From Undaria pinnatifida (Eukaryota > Sar > Phaeophyceae > Laminariales > Alariaceae), in the NCBI GenBank assembly GCA_012845835.1, contig JABAKD010000007.1:10870665-10934664 (forward strand): a stretch of DNA of 64,000 nucleotides, in the 5' to 3' direction. The notes below the pieces were generated by a model. That model was given only the letters and a program-made list of their open reading frames with translations. It was not told the origin of the DNA and did no database searches. The translations under genes were made by a program, and so were the position numbers. Below are positions 1 to 10,064 of the stretch, piece by piece (within the stretch, counting starts at the first letter, position 1; the number at the start of each line of letters is the position of its first letter).

Positions 1-228
1 ATAGCCTGAAGACAAAGAGTCAAACCTCATAACCTCAAAAATATGAAGAACTATCGAGGAGCGGTGGCGGCTTGAAAGTCAAATGACCACGGCCGCGCCT
101 GGAGCTTTGTCTACGTTACGTTGGATTCCCCGAGGAAACGCACTGATGTGAACTTGCAGGCACCAAGAGCCTCGTACGGCACCCGTCGAAGTAGTGTAGA
201 GCGCCGGCGGAAGAGAAATTTTAATCGG

Positions 229-609
229 TCACGGGTCGTTAAGAAAACGGACCAGGTATACCTTGTCCTCGATAGTGCTAGCGCTGATTTTTCCAAGCCA
301 CCATAACCCATGGTCTCTCTTGTACCAAAAGTGGGCTCCCTTAAGAAGCACTGTGTCGTGGTAGCGACGAGGCCAATCGGCGCGTGGAACACGGGCGTAG
401 CCCGACGCTAGGAAACGTTCCCCGTCGTTGCGGGAGAGCTCGCGCTGTGCCGCCCCGATCCGCACTCGGCAGTAGAGGAGGTTGGTTTGGCGGTGCTCGT
501 CCGGGGTTCCGGCCCAATGACGCAAGATGTGGGAGCGGGACAGATGGAGGTCCATTTCCCGCTCCCAGGAGGGTTCGGAGAGTCCCGCCCAATGCGTCTT
601 GTATAACAC
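229..609 (-). pseudogene. Chromodomain-bearing C-terminus of chromovirus polyprotein
   Basis: The minus-strand frame begins with a chromodomain core: YKTHWAGL followed by PSWEREMDL and an ILRHW helix, the spacing expected of chromodomains in chromovirus integrases, where they bind modified histones and steer insertion. Downstream is a conserved tail ending AHFWYKRDHGLWWLGKIS and YLVRFLNDP. The frame then shifts and continues toward position 111 with residues that match the end of the second copy. It lies directly after the integrase C-terminus (625-1203), as expected for one polyprotein. Frame breaks on both sides show it is not functional. Confidence 0.75.
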
Positions 610-624
610 CGCGATGACGCCACC

Positions 625-1203
625 TCACCGCCATACGGAGTAATGACCGGTGATCTGCTCCACCTCCAACCGTTGGAGGGGAGTTGAAACGTCGTCTTGA
701 GTGACGTGGTACGGTGGGAACTTCTTGGAAAAGTTGTTGAGCATGTACTGGGTCAGCCCCGCCGGTAGGTATTTGGGCATATCCCCGCTGTCGTGGGGGT
801 TGGCGCAGGGATTGCAGCGCTCGATGGCCACACGCCGACGAGCGTCCGAACCGGGCAGGTCGGAAGAGAGATCCAAATAGAGAAGGTTGCCCCCGAGCGG
901 CGAACCGTCCGGGGTCTCGGCCGCGGAGCAGAGGCCGACTGCCAGGATCTTGTACGGGCCCGTCCAGGTTAGCGCGAGTTTGGCCTTGAGTACCTCGGCG
1001 TCGGTGTTCGCCTTCACACTCTGGCGGATGGAAGAGGCATATTTGTACACCCATGCCATATCACCCGTAGCGAAGTTGAGTGGTGGATGCAGCGCGTCGA
1101 CGGGGGCGGAGTTTCTGCGGTAAACATGAGAAACGGTGAGCGTGCGTGGTGTGCGCGGACAACGCCGTTCGCGCGCTTTTGCCGGTCGGTGGCCAACTCG
1201 CAA
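625..1203 (-). pseudogene. Integrase C-terminal (GPY/F-type) segment
   Basis: The minus-strand frame contains GDMAWVYKYAS, then KLALTWTGPYKILAVG, the GPY/F signature of gypsy-type integrase C-termini, followed by a linker with LLYLDLSSDLPGSDARRR, CNPC and YHVTQDDVSTPLQRLEVEQ leading to the chromodomain. It continues the integrase core encoded at higher coordinates, but a frameshift near 1090-1150 separates the two. DNA binding and strand transfer are the known roles of this region; here it is a relic. Confidence 0.8.
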
Positions 1204-1642
1204 TAAGCCAGGTGGTGGCGAGCTAGACTCTGGTGTCCCACGATGTCAGTGCGGTCGAAAACCGTCAGGGGGAGCCGTGGGAGTCTGCCCATGTTGATCT
1301 TGTTGGGTGCCAGACCCGTCACCGCGCTGACTAAATTGTTGTAAGCGTCGTGGGGCAGATGCAAGTCCCAATCGTCTTGTCGCTCGTTGACGACCATAGC
1401 CAGCATTTAGGCCATAGCGTGGTTTACCCGTTCAACGCCTCCGTTACAGGTGGGATGATAGGAACTTGTAGCAAGCTTGTGCACACCCAACAGCTGACAT
1501 ACAGCTTGTGAAAGCTTGGAGCAGAACTGCAGTCTGTTGTCCGAGAGTATGGTGCGCGGGCACCCCCCAAGCGGATGTATTGGTTCACCAGGATATTGGC
1601 TGTACCCTCCGCGGTGAACTCAGCGGCGATGACGGGGAACAT
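1014..1642 (-). pseudogene. Integrase catalytic core, frameshifted
   Basis: Three minus-strand frames together read as one retroviral integrase core. The first piece has FPVIAAEFTAEGTANILVNQ. Reading frame 2 over about 1560-1410 gives LSDNRLQFCSKLSQAV and then CNGGVERVNHAMA, which hold the second catalytic Asp and the Glu of the D,D-35-E triad. The last piece has YNNLVSAVTGLAPNK and MGRLPRLPLTVFDR. The pieces sit in the right order but are separated by frameshifts and a stop just before 1406. The first catalytic Asp was not located. Confidence 0.75.
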
Positions 1643-1764
1643 GTCGGCCCGACTACTAAAGCGATCGATGAACAGCAGGATGTAGATATTGCCTCGTGGT
1701 GTGACCGGAAGGGGCCGCAGTAGTCAACACTGATGGCGACACCTTGATCTTCGGGTAAAGGCAT

Positions 1765-2019
1765 TTAGATGATGGACCAGCACACAGTCAGCCGTGGGGT
1801 TTTCCGAGCTTGGCACTTCAAGCAGTGGCGAAGCCACCACCGGGTGCACACGTTCATGCCAATCCACCAATATAACCGCTCCAGCATGCGCAACGTGCGC
1901 GTGGTGCCAAGGTGACAAGAGGCCGTCGAGTGACAAGCTTGCATGATCCGAGGGCCCATGAGAAGGGGATCGTAGATGCGAACTGGCTCGTCGTTTAGCA
2001 AGCAAGCAGCTCGCCCCAC
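1765..2019 (-). pseudogene. Integrase zinc-binding (H2C2) domain
   Basis: The frame shows IMQACHSTASCHLGTTRTL, then LERLYWWIGMN and RHCLKCQARKT: a His-x(n)-His-x(n)-Cys-x2-Cys finger of the type that opens gypsy integrases. It lies immediately upstream (in element sense) of the integrase core at 1014-1642, in the expected order. A neighbouring frame covers the same DNA (1724-2035) and is probably a shadow. Frame breaks on both sides mark a relic. Confidence 0.7.
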
Positions 2020-2039
2020 AGAGTTGGGTTTGCAAGACC

Positions 2040-2900
2040 TTGTTTACGGCAGTGTCGGGTTACGGAGGAGTAGGACGATGTCGTCGTCGGTTGTATGCAG
2101 TCGAGCCTCACCTGCCAGCTCCTTGATGTCTATGAGGGATAACCGCTTGTAGGAGGGGTACCACGCAAAACGTCGGGCGGCAGGACCGATGGCCGGCCGA
2201 TAGAGACGTAACGCACCATGGCGTGGCACGTCGGCTCAGCGTGCTGCTCTCGCTTCCGTTCGGCGTGTGAAAACCGCGCGACGGAATCAGCGAACCGCAA
2301 TTTAGCAACGTCGCTGAGGGCGTCCGACCTTGTATGTGCAGTCGACGTGTCACCAGGAGAAGGTGTGAGCCGCCAGAGAGGAGTGCCCATATAGGCTCTG
2401 CGTGGTCGCGGTCGGACGGTAGTGGCATCGTGCGGACCGGCGAGTCGGCAAGAGCAGGGGCCGCGGCCGTGGGACTTTTGGCGGGGTTGTACCTCGTCTG
2501 GAAGATGGCCGAGGAGCCCCGCCGGGCCCGAATCCATAATCTACAGCGGAGGTGCATTATCCGTTGCTGTCGCTGTTCGTCGGTGCGTCGTCGACGGCGG
2601 AAGAGGTGGAGTGCCAAGAAAGGCGGAGACGGACACAGTCGAACCGGTGGTCGCGGCGGGGGCCGTCTCCTGTGTTGAACTCCGGGATAGTTAAGGCTGC
2701 TGTGCGATGGGTGACGCTGCAGCCAGGTCTTCTGCGGAGCCCGTGCCGCCCTCGATGGGTATAGCAAAAACAAGGCGAAAACGGTACCAGCGGCAGGCGA
2801 AATCGACCCGCGGCCGGTACAGCCTTCGGTAGTGGCGACGGAGGCAGAAAAACGAACGACGAATGTCCCCGCAGAAGCAGAAAGGCCGTCATTTCTTATA
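2040..2900 (-). other. Unrecognised region between integrase and gag-like part of copy 1
   Basis: In a functional chromovirus this interval and the next kilobase would hold reverse transcriptase and RNase H. I see no Y-x-D-D box, no RNase H motif and only short, low-complexity, Arg/Ser/Pro-rich open frames on both strands. Either pol was deleted here or it is too decayed to read by eye. Confidence 0.4.
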
Positions 2901-2949
2901 CGTGGCTCGTGTGTGCCAAAATCATGAAACGCGGTAAAGGTGACAAGGA

Positions 2950-3110
2950 GCCCACCCAAAACAGCATGTTCAGTGCGGAGCACGAGCCCACCCAAGACAG
3001 TGCTTTCGGCGAGGGGTTCGAGTCCACCGAAAGCCGTGCTTTCGATGTGGGGCACGAGCCCACCCAAAAGAGTGCTTTCGGCCAGGGGCGCGAGTCCACC
3101 CAAACCGACC
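2950..3110. repeat. 36-bp coding-like tandem repeat (about 4 units)
   Basis: Units begin with AGCCCACCCAAAA or close variants near 2950, 2986, 3022 and 3058 and the last runs out near 3105. The unit length is a multiple of three, so all frames stay open: plus-strand readings include EPTQ-S-F and SPPK blocks, minus-strand readings include AESTVLGGL blocks. The strand that once coded cannot be decided; the repeat lies inside the chromovirus relic. Confidence 0.75.
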
Positions 3111-3870
3111 CCTGGGATCGGCGAGGACGGAGCGCGAAGCCCGCAGGTCCGTAGGAGGTACATACTGCTATCTCCAACGGGGTTGGGGCTTGTTAACCCC
3201 ACGGGATTGAAGTTTGTCAAGCCACTGCGGTCGTACTCCGTAGCAGGCTCTGGAAAACGGGCCAGCAAAATCGGTGATGCCGTTGGCGCTGCCTTTGCGG
3301 TACTCGAGAGTGCAAACGAACGCAGGGATGAACTCAAGCTACCGCTGGCCTCGTGCCTTGAGGGGCCCCACTTTGCCAATGCTCTCCTGTGTCTTGTGGC
3401 CGGAGGATATGCGGAACTTTATTTCCAACAGTACCCTCGGAGGCGTTTGGGAGCCCAAACATGCTGCCGGTCCCCAAATCTAGAGGAGTCCAGTGCCTCT
3501 CCGAGTCGAGCGTTGCTCGACTGAGATACACGCGATTTTCATAGTGAACAAAACGTCGTCCAGCGTCACAGTACCCTCGACGAAACAGGGGCCGTATTCT
3601 GACAGCGCAAGGTCAGGACCGACGCCAGAAACTATCTCCAAACCTCCACGGCTTTTAATTGGCCAACGCGCCCGAGAGATATGTCGGAAACGCCGAAGGG
3701 GAAGCTTTGGGAGCGCTGGCCGATGTTGTCGGCCCGGCCGAGGCGCAGACGAGATCTCTCGGTTCTTGCATTCGCAGTACAGGTGCGGAACTGACTAGGG
3801 AAGGCCGGGTGCGCCGACCCGGTCTCATTGTCGCAAATACTTCGCGAACGGCAGAAAGTGCCTCACCGAG

Positions 3871-4290
3871 CTAGTTTTCCCTCTCTCCTGGCATGGATTG
3901 TTGGCCCTGGGACCATTCGCCCGGAGACCAATGCCCCACACTGGGTCCAGAGCTGGATTCAGGCAGAAGCTTGTTGTCAGAGCTTAAAATGTTATTTCTT
4001 TTATCTGGATTCTGCGTGGATTTGACGTAGGTGCCAGATAACGCGGCTTTTTGCTTCTCCCTGTCCCCAACACCGGAGTCAAAGTTGCGCACGCCTCGAG
4101 CGATGCGTTTGTGTGCGCTGGGACTAAGCAACGACATGATGAGCCCCACTGCTCGATGGTCTTGGAAAGCCTGTTTTTTTCGGCCATCATGTGCTTCTCC
4201 GCGCAAGAATATGGCACGTCGTCCACGGCAAACGACGAAGGGGACAACGGTGGAAATAGGATGGGGGCTGCCAGAATAACACCACTTTGT
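3871..4290 (-). pseudogene. Conserved chromovirus segment with GVRNFDS motif (copy 1)
   Basis: Minus-strand frames read FQDHRAVGLIM, RIARGVRNFDSGVGDR and, in an adjacent frame, LSPSSFAVDD and CAEKHMMAEK. The same peptides recur at 51437-51760 on the plus strand as FQDHRAVELIM, RIGQGVRNFDSIVGNR and SFVVDD...CAEQYVMAEK. Conservation at amino-acid level between two otherwise diverged copies argues that this was protein coding. I do not recognise the domain; its position points to the gag or gag-pol region. Frameshifts break it here. Confidence 0.6.
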
Positions 4291-4890
4291 CTGTGGACTA
4301 TTCGGGAGAAAGGTCAAAAGCCGTGCTGGAATTTGGGCCAGCAATGTCCCCGTCCGGAAACACCAGGCCTCGGGAGCACGACGCGAATCCGAACCCGTGG
4401 TTTCTCGCCTCGAGTCTTTCTTCGCTCGTTGGCGGAAAAGCGCGATAATCCGAGAAGACTGCGCCTGAAAAACATCTGAAACCGACGGTGCCAGCCCGTC
4501 GGTAGCCTCGTTGGACATTTGTGGGTTTGCAACGTCCCCTCTTGGGAACACCAGCCTTCGGCTCTTTGGGCCTGTAGTGTCCCATTGCGGGAGCACCGGG
4601 CTTCGGGAGCAAGATGCAAGTTCGAACCCGGGGTTTTTCGCCTCGGGTCCTCCTCACTCGCTGGTGGAAACTCGTAAGAAGCCACCCTCGATGCACCCGA
4701 AAGAGCCCAACACCGTCGGTGCCAACCCGTCGGTAGCCTTGTCGGACGTTTGGTTCTGCAACGCCCGCCTGTGGAAACACCAGTCCTCGGCTCTATGGGC
4801 CTGCAGTGCCCCCCTCAGGAACACCAGACCTCGAGAGCACGACGCGAGTCCGAACCCATGACTTCTCGCGTTGTAGCACCTTCGCTCTTT
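4290..4890. repeat. About 230-bp tandem repeat array inside chromovirus copy 1 (3 units)
   Basis: A landmark reading ACACCAGGCCTCGGGAGCA or a close variant occurs at about 4358, 4591 and 4820. Between landmarks the order of conserved words is the same (ACGGTGCCAGCCCGTCGGTAG, then GGACATTTG, then TGCAACG). The inverted counterpart is at 50570-51190 in copy 2. The unit carries a palindromic-looking CCGTCGGT...ACCGACGG portion. Diverged units suggest an old array. Confidence 0.75.
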
Positions 4891-5009
4891 GGCGTATAAT
4901 CGCAAGAAAACTGCTCTAACTGCGCCCGACGGGGCAGGGGCTCTGAGCTATTTTTGCTTGACGAGAGGCGTTATTTTTATTCAAATTTCCGGGAATAGCG
5001 TCCAACTGA

Positions 5010-5429
5010 TCAGGCTGAAGGCCGTGGCGTCATCACTGGCTCGTCGCGCAATGTCGGATCTTTTTCCTGTGCCACTGGGGCAGACGTAGCCTGAAACAGG
5101 TGGGTTAGCGTGTTAAAAGACGAAGCAGGGTCCGTAGACTTTGTGGGAGTCTGGAGCGGGGCTCGGGCCAGTGGCAATAATGTTTTCCCCCGGGGAGGCT
5201 CTTTTCTGTTATGCTTCTTGGAGAAGATAGACGAGGTAGCAAATCTTGCCGACTCCTCCTTGATGAAAAAAATGACAGAGCACCATCTGTTATCGCGAGC
5301 AAACACCGGATCGAGCCTCGCAAAAGATCTCGGTGTTTTAGTGTTGGCCTTCCAAAACCTCAAACTCGACCGCCACCTTGTGGTCAGAAAACGCGTTTGA
5401 GGGTGTACCGCCCCACACACCTCAAACAT
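5010..5429 (-). pseudogene. Conserved gag-like segment with SFARLDP motif (copy 1)
   Basis: The minus-strand frame contains KTPRSFARLDPVFARD, IKEESARFATSS and FSKKHNRKEP. Copy 2 on the plus strand (about 50120-50310) has ETPRTFARLDPVPARD, VKEESTRLATSS and FSKIPNGKEP. The protein-level match between copies supports real former coding in this sense. It lies upstream of the tandem repeats in both copies, where gag is expected. The family is not recognised. Confidence 0.6.
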
Positions 5430-5711
5430 ACCTCCACCGCCTGGTCAGGGAGAGGGGGGGATGAACACGTTCGCGTAACATAGGCGACGCGCTGTCACCG
5501 CCGCTATATTTTCACGCGATGCGTGCCTGGGTATGAAGCACGCGAAGCGCAGGCTTCCGTGCCATGGTTGATGGGGGCGGCGTTTGGATGGCGTACCCCC
5601 GTTGCCGAGTTCATGCCGCGTTTGAGGTAAACGGCGCTGGAAGCGCGATTTTTGTCGCCGAATTCACACCATGACCGAGGGTAACGTCGCTGGAAGCGCG
5701 CGTTCTCGCCG

Positions 5712-6074
5712 TCAAAAAAAAAAAAATACCTGGCTGGACGAAACCACGCTCAAAGCGCGAGTTCCCGCCGCCGGTACTACGCCGTTAGAATTGTCCGCAC
5801 ACGGCGTGGGAGCCCGTGGGCGCTTGACAGAGGCAACCTGTGCTGCGTTACAGGACAGGCCAGCGACAGAACACGAGCATCTTCTGACACTAAAAGAGGT
5901 GCCCCCGACAAGTTGTCGACGGTGCCGTACCGCCGTCGAGCTGTCGATTGCCGGTACGGAATGTGCCAGGCTGGCGCGCGTGCAAATTTCCGCCCGGGTT
6001 ATGAGCGACTCCAAAGCGCGTACGAGGAGTAGAATCGTAGCCGTACGCAGAAGGAAGGGGGCAGCATCACCCAC
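5712..6074 (-). pseudogene. Conserved N-terminal chromovirus segment (copy 1)
   Basis: The minus-strand frame has LSCNAAQVASVKRPRAPTP and NGVVPAAG; copy 2 at 49660-49760 (+) has PSCNAAPISSFKSPLAPTP and HGVEPAAG. Both strands of this stretch are open over about 120 codons, but the coding sense is taken from the element's direction. It is the most upstream part shared by the two copies, so it may lie near the start of the polyprotein. No domain is recognised. Confidence 0.5.
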
Positions 6075-6099
6075 ACTCGGACTCGTACGTGTGATCCAG

Positions 6100-6690
6100 T
6101 GTCTGAGAGCAAGAGAGTTGATCTATAAATTTACGAGATTTCAACACCAGGAGTAATCAAACAGTAGAACAGCGTAGATATCCGTCACAAAGGATTTCTA
6201 TCCCTCAGCTCTAATTTATTTCCAATCTCCCTAACTGTTGCGGGGAGTATAGTTCAATCCATCATATCGTTTTTTTTTGTGCTACTGTTGTACCCAACAG
6301 CAGCTGCCGCTTAACAGCAGCAAGCAGCCGAAAAAGGCATTGCGGCCGTCAAGCCATCACTGCCCCCACCACCACCTGGTGGTCCACCATCACCCCCATG
6401 GTCGGTACGGCGACCAATTCCGTCTTAAGAGCGGATTACGTGCGGGCAGTGCCGCGTAGTATCTATCTTGGTATGTGCCTGTTCTTGTCCATGCGCTGCG
6501 TCATACCGGCGACCGCCGCCGCCGTCGTCTTCTTCTAAAAAAGAAAGCTGGCATGGTCTGTCTCCGAAACAAAATATTTTAAGCCAAAGAGCATCGATCC
6601 CATCGGGGTTCTGAGATTTATCAAGATTAACCCTGGACTGACCACCTATCACCGAGGCAGACAGATGCGCGACGTGAAACCATACACCTC
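6100..6690. other. Gene-free stretch left of repeat family C
   Basis: Contains the outer edge of chromovirus copy 1 and about 450 bp with no open frame I would call a gene. The 60-codon plus-strand frame at 6277-6459 is His/Pro-rich low complexity and is not credible. Confidence 0.4.
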
Positions 6691-6696
6691 TGTCGT

Positions 6697-6776
<80 letters not shown>

Positions 6777-6813
6777 GCTGTTGTTGTTGCTGTTGTCGTT
6801 GTTGTTGTTGTTC
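6697..6813. repeat. (GTT)n microsatellite, about 117 bp
   Basis: An almost perfect run of GTT units with a few GCT or GTC variants. The poly-Cys and poly-Thr open frames across it are artefacts. It heads family C copy 1, exactly as the run at 12290-12365 heads copy 2, so it is part of that mobile unit rather than a random microsatellite. Confidence 0.95.
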
Positions 6814-7145
6814 TTTTATTATCTCGCATTGTCAAGTCCGTGGTCGCAGGACAGGTTGCAGTCACTCTGGAGCTGAGAGGAATACCCCAGAGAAAAAACA
6901 CAAACAAGCGAAAAGTGGTGAACGCATTATATATCACAGCTGACGCAATTCATGCCTCCACCAGAAACATATAAAAGTGAAATCGGGAGTCAGCAGGTCT
7001 ATGCTGGTGCATACGTCTCACTACCCGTGCCTGGAAAAAACCCACTATACCGCTTGCCACCGAAGAAAGACTGCCACGTATATATTGCACATGGTACTTA
7101 TCACTAGGTATTTGCACCAATAGCGCAAGTCAATTGAGAACAAAA
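6814..7145 (+). mobile_element. Dispersed repeat family C, copy 1
   Basis: Shares collinear sequence with 12366-12705: landmarks are CCAGTCACTCTGGAGCTGAG-like words, GACGCAATTCA, ACCAGAAACATATA and ACCGCTTGCCACC. Both copies follow a (GTT)n run and both grade into a purine-rich tract. No coding sequence is visible. Copy 2 is followed directly by a LINE reverse transcriptase, so C may be the 5' part of that LINE; this is inference. Confidence 0.75.
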
Positions 7146-7320
7146 CAAAGAAAAGAGCATATGATAATTTATAAAGGAAAATAAACAAAATACAAGAAAG
7201 CAAAAAAACGAAAAGGGAAAGGAAAGAAAAGAAAAGACAAGAAAATCAAGGAAAGACAAGACAATGAAGAGGAGGCAAGGAAAGGAAAAGAGAAGAAAAA
7301 AAGAGAAAAACTGTCATACT
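7140..7320 (+). repeat. Purine-rich tract
   Basis: About 180 bp made almost only of A and G with scattered C on the plus strand (many AAAGAAAAG-type words). A shorter version (about 12690-12760) follows family C copy 2. Confidence 0.8.
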
Positions 7321-7640
7321 AGCAGACACTAGGAACTGACTAAAGACGGCATTAGGCTCATCAAGTGCATCATCAATGGCATTGGGGAGAGCCAAGACCG
7401 AACGAAAAAAAAATATGTGTCAATGTATTTGTTCTTTCAAGAATACAAAAAAAGTAGAGCCCCGAGTACAACCGAGATCATGCCACTACATGCTCCCTCA
7501 AGCTACATCCATAAACGCATGCCTGCACAACGCGCCTACCCTGTGGGCACGATAATGAGCTGACCGAGACAACCATGTCCTCGAGGTACGTGCTCTCGCT
7601 AACAAACGCGAACCCTTTCATTGACGTAGACATATGGTCC
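7320..7640. other. Gene-free stretch
   Basis: No plausible exon, repeat or RNA gene seen. Confidence 0.4.
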
Positions 7641-7642
7641 AC

Positions 7643-8005
7643 CTACTTCGAGCTGCACCCCCCCGGGTAAGCATCATCCCCGACGCAGTGACACTCGCTA
7701 CCGAACATCCGGATGGGCCTCGTGGCAATCGGGTTGAGTTTGACGCGGCGTCGACTCTCTGGTACGGTGCAAATCGGACCTGGAGGTGACAAGAACTGGT
7801 TGTGGTGACGTTTGAAGGCTCCGACTCGCATCTTGTGCCCGCACGTACGGCAGTGCTGGTTCCGCCGCTTAGCACCCGCCACCGAAGAAGCGCCTGACAC
7901 AGCGCCAAGCCCAGCACTGCTGTTGCCCCCGGCGGAGTTACCCTGCTCTGCTCCTCCATCCCCCGACCACCGTTTCCACCGGCTATCATGCCGCTTCGTC
8001 TCCAT
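7643..8005 (-). CDS. Hypothetical ORF with Cys-x2-Cys / His-His motif
   Basis: A 120-codon minus-strand frame. The N-terminal half is Gly/Ser/Ala-rich and low in complexity. Residues near 65-85 read HCRTCGHKMRVGAFKRHH, a possible small zinc knuckle (C-x2-C then H-H), followed by a Pro-rich stretch and CTVPESRRRVKL. The only visible cluster of metal ligands is that one. An overlapping frame (7618-8055) is a shadow. It could be a transposon-encoded protein fragment or an exon; I do not recognise the family. The opposite strand is also partly open, which lowers confidence. Confidence 0.35.
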   Translation of the reverse strand: METKRHDSRWKRWSGDGGAEQGNSAGGNSSAGLGAVSGASSVAGAKRRNQHCRTCGHKMRVGAFKRHHNQFLSPPGPICTVPESRRRVKLNPIATRPIRMFGSECHCVGDDAYPGGCSSK

Positions 8006-8116
8006 GATCTTGCGTCTCTTGTCGGCCTGGGATGGAGGTCCTGGCTTGCCCGCACCCGCTCGAGACCCAGGGTACGGTATGGGGATTCCCTTTTGGGGCT
8101 TGGATTTCAGTGGCTA

Positions 8117-8345
8117 GGGGTCACTAGCGCGAGTAATAAACCCCTTTGTTCTTTTGCGATCTTACGTTTTCTTCATTTTTTATTTTGACGAAATCAATCT
8201 GCAATGCAAAGGTAATCTAAATAAAGCTGCTCCAAAACAAGTGCCTAAACCATTTTCATCCGTGAGGTGCAGAGTCACTCGTGCGACTGGCTCAAACACA
8301 CCATTGAAAACGGGGGTACCCCCCCTACCGTAGCCTTGGTCTCGA
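8117..8345 (+). mobile_element. Family F inverted-repeat element, copy 1
   Basis: Begins GGGTCACTAGCGCGAGT and has near its right side GAGTCACTCGTGCGACTG, then a conserved end AACGGGGGTACCCCCC and CGTAGCCTTGG. Interior word TTGCGATCTTACGTTTT recurs in copy 4 (39253). Non-coding and about 230 bp long, so a non-autonomous element. The TCACTCGxGCGAGTGA ends are themselves palindromic. Confidence 0.6.
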
Positions 8346-8349
8346 CCCT

Positions 8350-8965
8350 GCTTCCCTGCCGACCTTTCGACAGGGGCAGGAGGAGCGACCGCACGCTGAA
8401 TTCCATCCCGGGCGAATAGCAGCAGCGCCACAAATCCCGCCCTACGGCAGGCGTGGACAACATGTATTTGCCTAAATGGAGCCTTCTGATTGGCCTGTAC
8501 TATGGGTAGGCAGGTAAGACCTTGGGGGTCGAAACGCTTGTCAACGTGATTATCGCGGCCCAATCCATCAGGGACATGCCTGCTGTGGGGTCTGCGTGTC
8601 TGCCGTGTTGTCTGCTGTGTTTTCTACTTTTGTGCGTGCTGTATGTCCTGGTTCGACGGCCTTATGCTGTGGTGTTTGCGCTGCTGCTTCAAGTGTCGAA
8701 AATGGGTTTTTGGGTGTGTGGTTCTGGAGGCGGTTCGAGTAGTGCACGGTATTATTTGCAAGTGCGTCGTGCAAAGAAGGGTAGCCTTGGGTACAGGGTA
8801 GGTCGTCAGCGTTCTTTCGTACACGGTGTGGATTCTGAGAGACATCGCCCATATAGTTAGCTCTAGACTATGGTTGAGAGTTTCCTGCAGAAGTAGTAGT
8901 ATTTTACTGGGGTTGTTGTGGTGCCGAAAGATGGCACGTGTACTAAATACACAAGGTTTAGAGAA
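8350..8965. other. Gene-poor stretch
   Basis: The plus frame 8522-8860 (112 codons) starts with a hydrophobic Leu/Cys/Val segment but is matched by an equally open minus frame and has no supporting splice signals or conservation. No gene called. Confidence 0.4.
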
Positions 8966-8967
8966 CG

Positions 8968-9122
8968 ACGAAATACGCGTTCTAGGGCGGTGGAGGTGCA
9001 CCACTTTGTTTCTGATGTCCCTAATTTTGAAAGCTTAAGACCTCTCCCACAAACGGATTTGGAGAAAAACGAAACAAGTACCGGATGAAAAATTCCATGG
9101 CCTTGGGCCTAACAAAAAAAAC
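8968..9122 (+). mobile_element. Family A small transposon, copy 1 (3'-truncated)
   Basis: Carries the left end GGAGGTGCACCACTTTG and interior words CCTCTCCCACAAACGGATTTG and GGATGAAAAATTCCATGGCC found in copies at 23409 and 37887. The right inverted end is missing. Confidence 0.65.
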
Positions 9123-9124
9123 AC

Positions 9125-9980
9125 ACTGCATCTCCGGTCCAATTAGCTACTATTGATGCGAGTAGAAAGTAACGCGCGAAGCGACTTCCACATAATATGG
9201 ATAAAACACACGGCAGCATTGTTCACTGCAGAACTACAGCATCGCGCCGGCATGAAAACAACAGCCTATGAATTAATGCGTTAATATGTAAGAGGTAAGA
9301 CGCCATAGTACCTCACAGAGCAAATTTGTATCCAATCTTTCAACGCTGGCATTTCACCAGACTCGAATGCCATGATTTCGCTGATTCTTGATGCTTTTGT
9401 GTCAAGAACCACCACGAGTTATGGCAGTTGTGTGTACGGCACTACAACTACTCTGTACTACTCCTGCGCTGATTTCGCCAGATAGATGCCAGATGGAAGG
9501 AGCGGTTTAAGGTGAAGACATGCCGCTATGTATGTGGCCACGCGACCTGACTGCTGTGATTACAACCAACACATGAAGCGTACCACCACAAACATCGCAG
9601 CCAACACCATCGCACCAACACCAACGTTAGTAGAACCAGGAGAATGATGTGAAGAACACACACAGTCAGTGTATGTACCGTGCATGTACCGTGCAAACGC
9701 AATAGGACACTCCCTCGGACTGTATCATGATACGGGAAGCTGTATTTTTCCAGACGACGGGGGGAAGTGCAAACGGTGATTGATGTGGCTGTCATTAAGA
9801 CGGGTTTCGACGAGATCCTTCGAAAGCCACCGTTTTCGTCGTTTCGGTATTTCTTTGGCGGCCTAGGTTGGGCAAAATCTTTGTTCATACTCCGCCCTGA
9901 GGTGTGTGCTACACTTCACATCATTGCATCTGTTGTATAGAATAGTCTATGATATTAGAAATAATAATGTAAACCACACA
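9125..9980. other. Gene-free stretch
   Basis: No credible exon. The minus frame 9526-9888 is composition-driven (Val/Leu/Thr). Nothing else recognised. Confidence 0.4.
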
Positions 9981-9984
9981 AATG

Positions 9985-10062
9985 TAAAACCGCACTTCAG
10001 CTGTGACATCGAAATTTTACTCAACATCCGTCGTTGCAAGCGTTTTCTCTGGTCTATGTGGT
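9985..10062 (+). repeat. Family D palindromic repeat, copy 1
   Basis: Contains CAGCTGTGACATCGAAATTTT, shortened here to its core CAGCTGTGACATCGAA, followed by GTTGCAAGCG. It matches family D at 12043, 21025, 42640 (reverse) and 53440. The family reads CTCCAGCTGTGAGATCGAA at one end and GCAAGCTGTGTGATACTCC at the other, so its ends are inverted. Copy 1 is diverged on the right. Confidence 0.5.
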
Positions 10063-10064
10063 AC

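Larger units (their letters stand above)
1..6100 (-). mobile_element. Decayed Ty3/gypsy chromovirus, copy 1 (minus strand)
   Basis: Read on the minus strand this stretch carries, in order, gag-like conserved segments (about 6074-5010), a block of roughly 230-bp tandem repeats, another conserved segment (about 4290-3871), then integrase zinc finger, integrase core, GPY/F-type C-terminus and a chromodomain (2035-229). The 3' terminal ~110 bp (positions 1-125) match 51960-52045 of the second copy, which fixes the element's direction and its 3' end. Every part is broken by frameshifts or stops. I could find no reverse transcriptase Y-x-D-D motif between the integrase and the gag-like part, so RT/RNase H is either deleted or too worn to see. 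The long terminal repeats are not delimited; one probably lies off the window's left edge. Confidence 0.75.

Noticed and set aside
2108-3379. 423-codon minus-strand open frame, the longest in the window
   Set aside because: Composition is Ser/Pro/Arg-rich, it spans the 36-bp repeat and unrecognised retroelement DNA, and shows no domain; the open frame is probably by chance in GC-biased repeat DNA.
6665-6943. Poly-Cys plus-strand frame and poly-Thr minus-strand frame (6425-6937); same at 12251-12524
   Set aside because: Produced by (GTT)n microsatellites; no other coding signal.
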